Assembly (NCBI GenBank): GCA_004335835.1
Contig: RWJK01000364.1
Coordinates: 29,579-93,578 of the forward strand
Length of the DNA: 64,000 nucleotides
From: Scenedesmus sp. ARA3
Taxonomy: Eukaryota > Chlorophyta > Chlorophyceae > Sphaeropleales > Scenedesmaceae
Direction: 5' to 3'
The notes under the pieces are model-generated. The model made no database searches. It was not told where the DNA came from and saw nothing but the letters and a program-made list of their open reading frames with translations. Both the position numbers and the translations under genes were made by a program. Of this stretch, positions 1 to 10,480 are shown piece after piece (the first letter of the stretch is position 1; each line of letters opens with the position of its first letter).

Positions 1-465
1 GTTTTGACTTTGCCAGACTTTGCAGGCAGGTGTTTCCCCATAGCAGGTCACGAAAAGATACTTCCCAATGTAATCAAAGGTGATGAAGTGCCTCGTAGGG
101 GCTGGGAGGGGTGGGTGGGTGGCCGGATGGCTTCATACCAGGCAACAACTGTGACAGTAGCTCAGCAAGTACTTGCACCCATGCGTGCACGCAAAATGGC
201 GCGTGCCTCGCACACAAGCAAAGAAACGATCGTCCGGGATACGGGGTCGAGACTCCCTAATTTAAAAGCATAAGCAGTCCTCCAGTGCGGAGATCAGCTC
301 TGTTACAAATAGATCCTACGTGGCATCTCCCAAGAGTGTGTTGCGTTGGTGCATTGGCTTGATACTCGCTAGTGATGAGCAACTGCTGCAAAACGGTTGA
401 ACGAGCATCCACTTTGGCCATAACGCCCAGCTCCGTTGTTTCAGACGTCTGCACCGGAAACGGCA
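1..465. other. 5' flank of the first gene, no gene seen
   Basis: I see no supported coding exon here. The only open frames are short and without recognisable content. The stretch immediately before 466 presumably holds the promoter and 5' leader of the lumen-protein gene, but I could not pick out a specific element. Confidence 0.5.
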
Positions 466-2095
466 ATGGCCCTCAAACTGAACGCATACGCTCAGGTGGC
501 CACCGGCGCTTCCCGCACACACGCTGTGACAGTGTGTTCCGTGCACACAAGCCAGCAGCAAGCGAGCAGGAGGCGAGTGTTTGGCTCAACCACCACAGCA
601 GCACAGTTCCCCTGTCTCCCACACATGTCGCATACCATGGGTTCGTGACTTGTCCGTGCCATCCTTTATGCATTTCTGCGAACTCCCGTAACGAGATCGG
701 CTGCTTGCACACCAGCACAGCTGCTGAGCAGTGTGCTGGTACCCAAGGTGCGCCTGTCAGATCTTGCTTGTTGTATGCTGCACAGTCACCTGCCCGTGCA
801 AATGTTGCTTGCAGGGCAGTGCTAGGAGGCCTGGCAACTGGCTTGCTGTTGACGGCAACTCGTGCAGCAGATGCTCGCGACTACAAGGCAGCGCTGGCAG
901 AGTGAGTCTGACTCACCAGCGACACTGGTCAGGTTGCTGTGACTGAAGCACGTGCTCACTGAAGCACGCGCACGTGCTGCTGCGTCCTCAGCTCCACACT
1001 TTGTCAGAGTTGACTGTGGTCTTGATTTTTCCGCTTTGCATCTTGCTGTCACACCACAGGTCTCCAGCTGTATGCCACACAACCACACTTTATCTTGACA
1101 GCAAACTATTAGCGAACGGGCCAACCGTTGCGCCCCCTCCCTGTGTCACGCCCTCGAGCTGCTGCGCTCTGCTGCTGCGCTTGCTGCTTTGCTTGCTTGC
1201 TGCCTTGCTGCCTTGCTTGCTTACTGCAACCACGCCTTGCTGCCTTGCTGTACGACTTGCTAGCGCTACTTTTCCGATGCCTTGCTTGCTTACTGCGCTG
1301 CTCACTTGCTGCCTTCCTGCCTTGCGTGCTTGCTGCCTTGCAGGAAAGAGGCCCGCAAAGCCAAGCTGCGGGGCACTGCCGAGTCCATGAAGTCAAGCGG
1401 CAAGGACCAGCAGGTGCTGCCCTTGCTTCCGCATGTTTACATTGTTTAGCTGTTAGTTGTTAGGAATTCTAAGCACTTAGAATGCCTGGGCATGAGCCAT
1501 ACGGGTCCTGGGAATCTGGCTGTCTGCCATGTGTATTGCAAAAAAGCGGTGCCTGTGTGCGCAGCAGAGTTGGCACACCTACGCTGCTGCTGTGTGTGTC
1601 GGCAATGGCGTGCTGGGGCTGCTGAGGCGCACGTGTTGTGCTGCTGTTGTGGCAATCCTGCAGACCTTCAAGGAGAGTGATTACATGGTCTCTGAGGAGG
1701 CACGCACACCAAATGTGCACTCCCGCCAGGTAGATCTGCTCTTCTGAACTTAATTGTTTGTTGAGTGTGTGCTTGTGCACTGTTGATTGCGTGCTGCATG
1801 ATCTGCTTGCTGTAGTGCAGCAGCTGTCATGCAGTGTATGCTGCGGTGGCCGAAGAATGCGTTTGTGCTTGGTTGCGCTGCCGTTACGTGCAACCTCCTC
1901 TACTGCGCATGCTTCTTGCTTCGACAACATGCCTCATCATATGCTGCCTAGATTATGTTGCACAGTTGGCAATGCAGCGAGCTCGCGCCTGCTTTGTGTC
2001 ACACTACTGCAATGACCGTGTGCTACTCACTTTGATGCTCTATGCCGCGTGCTGCACTGCAGAATGAGGGAGCCAAGACGCAGGAGAATGTGTAA
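466..2095 (+). CDS. small thylakoid-lumen precursor, family not recognised
   Basis: Five exons: 466-572, 815-901, 1344-1413, 1664-1729, 2063-2095, coding for 120 residues; all junctions keep frame. The first ~34 residues look like a chloroplast transit peptide (Ala/Ser/Thr-rich, no acidic residues). They are followed by a twin-arginine thylakoid signal: SRRAVLGGL, a hydrophobic run, then an Ala-rich cleavage site ending AADA near residue 56. The mature part is only about 64 residues, lysine- and glutamate-rich, without cysteine, and reads like a small soluble lumen protein (it includes TFKESDYMVSEEARTPNVHS). The start has a good context (GCAATGGC); an in-frame ATG at 436 would add 10 residues. 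Intron 1 is GC-AG. Tat-dependent import is inferred from family knowledge of RR signals. I do not recognise the mature domain, so its role is unknown. Confidence 0.78.
573..814 (+). other. GC-AG intron
   Basis: Intron 1 of the lumen-protein gene. The donor is AG|GCGAGT, close to the AG|GCAAGT consensus of the rare GC-AG class, and the acceptor is CTTGCAG|G. Splicing here joins AG and G into the second Arg codon of the twin-arginine motif. The nearest GT donors would put extra residues between the transit peptide and the RR motif or shift the frame. Confidence 0.65.
1165..1343 (+). repeat. degenerate CTTGC/CTGC-rich intron repeat
   Basis: The 3' half of intron 2 (902-1343) is an imperfect array of CTTGC, TTGCC and CTGC words. 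It gives a very long pyrimidine-rich run up to the CTTGCAG acceptor at 1343. It is low complexity and explains the spurious Cys/Leu-rich open frames seen there. Confidence 0.7.
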
Positions 2096-2806
2096 GGCAG
2101 CAGCACTCGGACACCCTGGTGGCGGCAGTGCCGTGTAGCTGCAACTGCTGCAAGCAGCTCAGGTTGCAGGCGGCGGCGGTATGTATGGTACCTCTGCTGC
2201 AGTGGCGTCTCAGCAGTTGCGGGGTTGCGCTCTGCTGACTGTGCATCAATTGCTGCTGGCGCATGCTAGAGCAGGATGTGTGCGCGGCGGTGACTGACTT
2301 GATGATGTGCGGCATGCACCAGACGTGTTTTGATTGTTTCCGCTAGCACAACTGCCGCAGCTGTCTTGTACTACTACAGTTGTAGGCCTCTCTGGTGCTT
2401 TGTTCTGACCAGCTGCCTCTCAGCATTGGGAGGTAACCTTTTCATGGCCGCTGTTGTGCAGCACACCCAGAAGATAACATGTGTGCAGCTCACATGCATG
2501 GCATAATGCTGCTCAGATGTGGCTGGTTTATGTGGGCCAACAGCAGTGAACCACTGTACGTCAGCATTTTGTCGACAGCTGAACGTGTGTACCTTGCTAT
2601 AGCGTAGTTTCTGTACCCCACAATGTGCACCATGGCGGTTGTGCTTTGGCAAAATTATGCGCCAGGCTAGCCATTTTTTCTTTGTGGTTTTTGGCTGCCG
2701 TGCGGCGTTGGGAAGCAGTTTTTTGAACCTTCCGCGGAACCTTCAAAGCTGTTCCAGTGGGATAGCAGCCCGTGCAGGCGTTGGCCGGCCAGTCACTGCT
2801 TACTGG

Positions 2807-2811
2807 TGTAA
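2807..2811 (+). terminator. candidate poly(A) signal TGTAA
   Basis: TGTAA about 710 bases after the lumen-protein stop codon. TGTAA is the usual near-upstream poly(A) element of chlorophyte nuclear genes. A second TGTAA overlaps the stop itself and is too early to serve. Confidence 0.4.
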
Positions 2812-2999
2812 ATTTTTGTTTGACCAACCCCTACAGCTCAGCAGTATGCACCCTTGCCGCACTGAGCCTATGTACTGCTAGTACCCTGCACAGATTGAGA
2901 CCTTCAGCACCTTTGACATGCGTGATACAAGCTGGTAGCAGCCTCAACAGGTATATAAGTGCAGACATTACCAACGAACAGGTTGGTATACTAAAAACG

Positions 3000-3004
3000 T
3001 TACA
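3000..3004 (-). terminator. candidate poly(A) signal TGTAA
   Basis: TTACA on + (TGTAA on -), 190 bases beyond the stop codon of the TSNAXIP1-like gene. The spacing suits a short 3' untranslated region. Confidence 0.45.
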
Positions 3005-3193
3005 CATCACATGTGCGCTATGTCACCACCAGTATCCGCAGCTGATTCAGCCCAGTCAACAAACATTGTCCTGGCAGCAGTCCATTCAATGGACGATAGT
3101 GGGGCATTCTTAAGTCAGAGTACGCGATTACAGCCGCAGGAAGCGTCGCTCGTTCCCGTACATCAGCAGCTGCATGCCGCACTCAGGTGTCAT

Positions 3194-5432
3194 TCAGCTG
3201 CTCATGCGGTACGCCTTGCCCACGTGGCTGCCTGGGGCATTGCTGCTCAGCCCCGGCAGCTGCGCCAGCAGGTGCCACGAGCTGTTATCCAGCAGCTCTT
3301 TGTAGCCACGCCTGCGCAGCAGCAGCAGCAGCAGCAGTTGTCACGACAAGTTGTTGCAGAGCAGTAGGGACACGACAGCAGAAGTCACACGCACCAACCT
3401 GCTGTGCATCACATCACTATGCAAGGAACATGGTGCGCTTGTGGCTTGCCGCAACTGCTTCGTTAGCCTTGCGGAAGGTCGCAGCACCGCATGTATACAA
3501 GGTGGTTTGTTAAGAAGCTATTCCAGGACAACTGTACGTGACCACATGCAGCTTGCAAGGGCGGTGTCTCAGCCTGCGTAGCCTGTTTGCACATGCAGTC
3601 ATTGCCAACATTGTGATGGTGCATGGTGCACTGCACGCAGCCCGCCAGCCGCACCTGTTGGCTGTGTCTATCTGGTCCAGCTCCCTCCTGGCCTGCAGGA
3701 TGTGCTTCTGGAAGTAGTGCAGCTGCTCATCAATCTGCACACACTCCGCCTCAGCCTGAGGCAGCAAGAGCAAAGGCAAGGCAGCAGCAGGCAGTGGGGG
3801 CAGCCACGCACAGCATCAGCATTTGAAAAGACACGTGTAGACGGCTCCTGCAGGACCCAGCTGGGTTCAGTATCTGTAAGGCAGCGGTCATCCTCCCACT
3901 GATTGGGGCACTCACTGCAGGGTGCCCCTAGGTGTGTCCGCAACCTTGAACATCTATATGTATTGGTGTACAGGTGGCAGGCAGGCTCTTCCAGTCGTGC
4001 ACTTACCGCTGCAAAATACTATGTAACTAAGAATCTAGAGAGATTTCGACACTGGGCCTGCAGAGGCTCACCTGGTCTGCCTGCTGCTGCAGCTCCTGCA
4101 GCTTGTGCTGCAGCTCGTCCTGCATGGCTGCTGCCCTGGCTGACGCCTCAGCCCTGGCGGCAGCCACTGCCTCAGCCTGCAGGAAACAGCACACACACGG
4201 ACGACTGGGTGGTGTTGATATGTCATCATGCCATGCATGTTTTGTGGAAGTATATGACAGCAGGGGCACTCTTTGACGCTTGTAGTGGCTCCAGCGCATG
4301 GCACAGCAGGAGGGCTTCAGCTGCTGTACTGTTCTTTGTGTATGGCTGGCCTGTTGGTGCATCAATGTCCGGGATTCAGCTGCTGGTTCACTGCAAAAAC
4401 AGATGCAGGACGTACCCGCTTATCCACCAGCTCGAAGGGGGCGTGTGGCTGCGGCATTGCTGCCAACGGCTCATCTATGCTTTATGTCACTGCCACTAGT
4501 AAGGAAGCTATGCTGCAGCTGGTGCTAGCTGATGCTTACAACATTGAACAATACATGGACGGCAACTTGCTGCGCAGGTGCTGCTAGCACCCACATGTCG
4601 CTGAGGCATCATTGATAGCTCCGTTTGCAGGTGCACGTAGTCGTATGCAGAGCCCGCTGCATCCTGCAAGGCCACATCATACGCCTGCTGGATGCGCAGC
4701 AGCAGCGGCCTGTATGTTGTCATGGATGCTATGAACATGTGGAAGACCTGCGACAGCAGTGCGCAGCAGCAGCCAACAGGACGTCACCAGGTGAAGAAGC
4801 AGCAGCGGCGGCATCGACAAGAATTGAACATCACTATGCCCAAGTTGGGCTGCAGAAGGATGCAACTGCTGCAGCACAAGCTTCCCTGTGCTTGAACTAA
4901 CACTATTGGGATCAGCACCATGTAGACAATCACATGATGTGCTCTGATTACAGCACAGCAGCACAGCTCTGACACGTGTGCTGCACACGTGTGGGATTTG
5001 CTGGAGCTGCGTCTATGAAGTAGGCAAGCTCAGTGCCCACCTGCCTGTACACGTCTACATCCAGCTTTGCTGCACCCCAGCTGTTGCTGTGGACTTGCAA
5101 GCTTGCTGCTGCGTGCTTTGCCTGGTGTAAGCAGGCCTCTAGCCTGCGTGCATGCACGCAGCGCGTGTTGGGTATGCCACTGCTGTGGTGCAGCTTATGT
5201 TTATTTGCTGGTCGTTGAAATGCAGCCCTGCCCATGATGCTGTGCTGATCATTGTGATCACGAGCATCTGACGATACATTCACAGCCAGGGTGAGCCTGC
5301 ATGGCATACAAACCTCTGCAACAGCTGTGGCTTCTCATCTGTTGCCTCCTGCTTGATTCCCAGCTGCTGTATGTTTGCCGGACGCAGGCTAGCTAAGGAA
5401 CTAGGTTTCTTGAAGAGGTCTGGAAGTGCCAT
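3194..5432 (-). CDS. TSNAXIP1-like N-terminal domain coiled-coil protein
   Basis: Seven exons on -: 5432-5314, 5143-4987, 4747-4591, 4459-4416, 4176-4072, 3755-3655, 3311-3194, giving 266 residues with every junction in frame. The start (CCATGGC context) opens with MALPDLFKKPSSLASL. Residues ~40-145 match the pattern of the translin-associated factor X-interacting N-terminal domain: helical ...ELAYFID..., then TTYRPLLLRIQQAYDVAL (family pattern F-x-x-Y-x-P-L-L-x-x-I-x-x-x-Y). A heptad-rich coiled coil follows (QDELQHKLQELQQQADQ; DEQLHYFQKHILQARREL), and the tail ends GKAYRMSS. Animal TSNAXIP1 is testis-associated and relatives occur in ciliated organisms, so a cytoskeletal or flagellar role is a reasonable inference, not shown here. 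The protein is shorter than animal TSNAXIP1. Least certain is the exon 3 donor (GTGG|GTGCTA). Confidence 0.8.
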
Positions 5433-5949
5433 GGTGGCGCTACGGTGCTATTTTTCAGTGTTGCAGCTATGCGTGGCAGAGCAGTACTGCAGATGGCAGA
5501 CTGCTGCTGTTGGGCCCAGTTGACGGCTCGCACGTGCGGCTGTGGTTGTTGGGTCAAATTGTACCTGAGATGAACAACAGCTTTGAAATGGTAGTGTGCG
5601 TTGTAAGGCGTGTGATGCGGGCTACGGCCCCTTCACTGCAGTTCATGCTGTCAGTCATCACACGACCATGTCAGTGACAAGTACCTGGCACCGCTCTACA
5701 TGAGCTCTAGACAATAAACAAACTGCTGCTAACATACCCCGCAGTCCCGACACACCGGACTCAGCAAACATTCCCGCGCTTTTGCCAAACGATGTGAAAA
5801 CAGACACGCGTCTGTGCAGGACAGCACGTTTGAACTGCTACAGACAATTCTAGGTACTTCTGTCACCACGGAACGGGCTATGCATGATTCAGGGACGTAG
5901 TGCGTGATGCTGACCCAGCATCAACCAGTCTTCCCAGCTGCAAACACCC
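5433..5949. promoter_or_regulatory. shared promoter region of a divergent gene pair
   Basis: About 515 bases separate the start codons of the divergent TSNAXIP1-like gene (-) and the giant Gln/Ala/Ser-rich gene (+). I see no coding exon. TTCCCAG at 5931-5937 could be an acceptor placed just before the + start, so a small non-coding or coding first exon of the giant gene may lie here. No individual promoter element is identifiable. Confidence 0.45.
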
Positions 5950-8338
5950 ATGCAGCTCCAGCAGCGCACTTCCAGCAGCTCTTCTCGAAGCAGGACTTCT
6001 GCAGCAAGCTTAAATCTGCTGCTGGACGAGATTGGGGCCTCTCTTGGGTCTTCACCAGGCATACAACAGCAGCAGGGCTCCCAGGAGCTGCCCCTGGATG
6101 CTCAGCAGGACAATGCTGCACTCGCAGTGCATACAGCAGCACCCGCAGCAACATGGGAGTACCTGGACAGTGTACCACACTCATCAGCAGCACAGTCAAG
6201 TATCGTTTACGGAGCTGATGAGGGGCAGCCGATGCTGCTGGCAGTGAAGCAGCAGCCTCGCCTCACAGCGATAGCAGAGGAAAGCAGCAGCTGCATATCA
6301 TCTCCAACCGCCAGCAGCATGCAGCCAACACCCCGCACACTTCCGGCAGTTGGAAGCTCGGCAATCGCATCTGCAGCACCATCTGGCCTGACATCACCCT
6401 TCAGCTCCACTCCCTGGATGTCAGGACATTCAGCAGCCACCACAGCAGCTACAGGAGCAGCAGCAACAGCAGCATCAGCCGACAGCTCCACAGTCAAACC
6501 ACCAGATGGCAGTCCACAACAAACGCCGGTGCAGCGGAACAGCAGCAGCATGCCCCGGCAGCTGCGGCACACCAGCTCTAAATCCAGCAGCCGCACAGCA
6601 GCAATGCAGCAGGCACCTGCTACGCCAGCAGCAACAGCAGCAGCAACCGATGGCTTTGACCCGCATCCCTCCTACACCACGACACCAGCCATGTCAGGGC
6701 ACAACAGCAGCTGCCAGCTTGCAGGACTAGGCAGCCCCAGCAGCCCCACCGACCACGAGCTTGCAGCGTTCCTGGGCGAGGCAGACCCAGTTGATAGCTG
6801 GGTATCTACTCATTGCGAAGGTGCATTGCCACCACAGCAAGCATGGAGCAGGCAGCAGTCAAGGGCAAGCACGCACAGGGACAGCTCAGGCAATGCTATG
6901 GCAGCAGCTAGCATGCAAGCAGCACTGGCAATACCAATGCCTGGGGATATGGAAGAGGGAGAGGCTGCTGCTGCAGCAGCGGCTTGGGACAGCCCCACCA
7001 GCATACCAGCTGCTTCAGCAGCAGCAGCAGCGCCTGCCAGACTCTCTGAAGCAGCATATGAACGCAGCAGCTCAGGGAGCAGCAGCAGGAGGCGCAGCAG
7101 CGCAGCAGCTGCTGCTGCTGCTGCAGCTGCAGCTGGCACGCAGCGCAGCAGCGGCCTGGATCATGAGCTATCCATGGGGTGGCGGAACTGCAGGCGCAGC
7201 AGCTCAGCACAGCACAGCGAAGGCTTGCAGCAGGTATGTGTATGTGCAGTAGCTCTCTCTGCTAACGACGCAAGCAGAGTTGGGCCATGTCAGCACACAC
7301 CCGAACGATATAGACTGCTGTAGTGCGCGCGTTCGGGCACAGCAGAGAATCTTTTGAACGCATTCCGCCAGTCTGCATGCGTCAGTTGTGTTGCCGACAC
7401 CAGTTGCCGTGCTTGGCATGATGCTGTTGCTCGTGCGCATGCTTGCAGGAATGCACCTCCAGCACCTTCCAGTGGCAGCAGCAGGTGCCGCCTGCCTGGG
7501 GCCCCCATGGCCAGGTGCCAGAGACGCCAGCAGCATTCTCAGGCAAGCAGCAGCAGGCAGCACCATGGGTAGCAGATAGGCCAATGCGGGGCAGGCAGGC
7601 ACTGCAGCCGGCGAGTGAGCAACTGCATCTGCAGCTGCAGCCAGGGCAGATTGATGCGGTGGATCCATACAGCGAGCAGCAGCAGCTGTTGTGGCAGCTC
7701 AGGCAACAGCAGCAGCAGCTGCAAGAGAATCTTGAGCAGCAACGCAGACGCAGTAGCCAGCAGCAGCAGCAGCAGCAGCAACAGCCTCTGGTTGATGCTC
7801 TGCAGCAGGCCGCCAACAGCCCCGTTGCTGCCAGCCATGCACTGCTGTCTGCGCTGAACCCTCTGGAGTTTGTGCTGTGGCAGCAGCGGCAGCACCAGCG
7901 CACCTTGCTGGACAGGGCTCTGCATGCGCTGACCAGCCTGCAGGCAGATGTGGATAATCTGCTTGCTGCAAGCACCGACCGCACACAGCCGGTGCAGCAG
8001 GTGGCGGCAGCAGTGCTCAGTGAGGCAGCCCAAGCCAAGCTTGCTGGTGATCAGCAGGTGCTGATAGCTGATGACGCAGCAGAACAGCAACAGCAGGGCT
8101 GGAGCATCAAGGCCGGCAGGTCAGATGAAGGCGGCCTTGCAACTCAGCAGCAGCAGCAGCAGCAGGAGCAGGGCAGTCCCAGCACGACAGCAGCAGCGAG
8201 TGGCAGCAGCGACCTGGCTGCCTTTGAGCAGGAGCTGCTGCAGAGTGAGGCTGCTGCCGCTGGGCGGCGGCTGTCAGCGGAGACGATGCGGCAGTACTAC
8301 ACCGCACACGGCCTGTCCGAAGATGGAAAGCCGGCAGA

Positions 8339-8369
<31 letters not shown>

Positions 8370-8637
8370 AGGGTGGGAGACGTGCGGTATACAGATGATG
8401 GGGTGGGAAGCTTGGGCGGGCTGGGGCAGTCGGAGCAGAACGCTTCACGGCTGCCGAATGCGGTGCACATAACACAACAGCAGCAGCAGGCAGAGGCCGA
8501 TGTGGATGACTTTGAGGCGCAGCTGCTGGCGCTGGAAGCGGCACAGCCTGGGCGGAGGCTGTCGGCAGATGAAGAGCAGCAGGCAGCCTGGCAGCAAGCT
8601 GATGCAGGAGCATCCAGTGCAGAGCTTGCTGCTGACC

Positions 8638-8685
<48 letters not shown>

Positions 8686-10432
8686 GTGATGGTGAGCTGG
8701 ACAGTTTTGAGGCGGAGCTACTTGCTGCTGAGGCTGGAGAACCGGGCAGGAGGCTGTCAGGTGAAGCTGCTGCAGCTGCTGCTGCTGCTGCTGCTGCTGC
8801 AGTGGCATGGGCCCAAGCAGAATCTCAAGAGCATGCAGGTGTCACACTGGCAGCAGCGACAAGGCATGGCGCAGGTGTGGCAAGAGGGGAGTCGACAGAA
8901 CAGGTCAGCAGCAGCAGCATAGCCCCAGCTGCAGATGCTGTTGCCGCACAGCGGCCGCGCCTGGTGAAGTTCCAACTGCCAGGAGATGAGTGTGGGGCTG
9001 CTAGCAGTGGAGGAGGAGCAGCCACTGCTGCTGCTGCTGCTGCTGCTGCTGCTAATGGCCCGGCTCTTGCCAGTGCTGCTGCACAGCAGCAGAACGAGCA
9101 GCGGCAGGAGCTAGGTGTTGAGAGAAAACGGAACAGTTCAGCAGCAGCAGCAGAAGGTGGCGCAGATGAGGTTGACGAATTTGAGGCGCAGCTGAAGAAG
9201 CTGGAGGCCGATGCAGCCGCAGCAGCTGGGGTTGCGCTGCCGCTGCGTACTGCTGACAGTTGCAGCAGCAGTGTCTGCAGCAGTGCCCAGGAGGCAGCAG
9301 CGCCAGCGATGAACATGCCTTTCAAGGCAGTGGCAGTCGCAGCAGCTGCCGGTTGTCCTGCCGCCACTGACCAGGGGGATGCATTTCGGGAGCGTTCAAG
9401 CATTAGCGTCAGCAGCAGTGTTGATGACGGCAGCGATGACTTTGAGGCGATGCTGCGAGCCAATGAAACAGCAGCACGGCAGGCAGCTGGGCACGGGGCA
9501 GCAACTGCTGAAGACAGGTGGTGGGAAGAGGATAGCGCTCAAGACAAGGAGCAGCAGGACCCGCAGCAGCAGGGCAATCACCCACCAGCAGGGCAGCAGC
9601 AGCAGCTGCAGCAGCAGCAGCAGGGTGACGCAGCTGCACTGCATGGTGTGGTGGCACAGCAAGCTGCAGCTGCAGCTCTGCAGCAGGCTGTGTTACCTGC
9701 TAAGCTGCTGCAGCAAGCTATGCCAACAGCGGAGGTTGCCCAGCGGTCGAATCCTGCAGGCGCTGCTGCTGTTAAAGGGCTCTCTCTCGCTGACAGCAAT
9801 GTTAGCAGCATCAGCATATGCAGCAGCCATCCTGAAGTAGTGTTGGAGTTTGGCAGGGTGGGCAGCATAGGTGATGATGCTGCGGGCCTTCCACTGTCAC
9901 CTCGCACAGCTGCTAAGACAGGCATACAGGAGTTTGCCTGGATGGCGGCACAGACACCACAACAGCAGCAAGATGAGCGGCAGGTGTGTCAGCAGCAGGA
10001 GGAGTGTCAGCAGCAGGTGGCACAGTTACTGCTGCCTTTAGCTGCAGAAGTGGCCAGGAGTCCTCCAGACAATGCAGAGCAGCAGCAGCAGCAGCAGCAG
10101 CGACCAGTGCAAACATCGGCAGCAGCAGAGCAAGCAACTGCGGCCGAGTTGCAGGCACATCAGCTGCAGCCTGGTGAATACAATGTGGATACTGCAGATG
10201 TGGTTGCTGCAGAGAGCATGCAATGCAACCGTGCTGGTAGCAGCGGCAGCCCTGGGGATGCAGCAACAGCAGCAGCAGTGGTGGCAACACCTTATTCAGT
10301 AGACAGCACTGCCAAGCTCGCTGCTGTTGCACAGAGTGCTGCACTACAAGAGGAGCTAGTTGATGATAGCAGCAGCAGCAGCAGCACTGCTGAGGGGGCA
10401 CCAGAGATGCAGGTGCCCCAACAACAGTGGGC

Positions 10433-10480
<48 letters not shown>

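Larger units (their letters stand above)
2096..3193. other. convergent 3' region, no gene seen
   Basis: This lies between two convergent genes. I see no coding exon. It holds a candidate poly(A) signal for each flanking gene: TGTAA at 2807 on + and TGTAA on - at 3000-3004. Confidence 0.6.
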
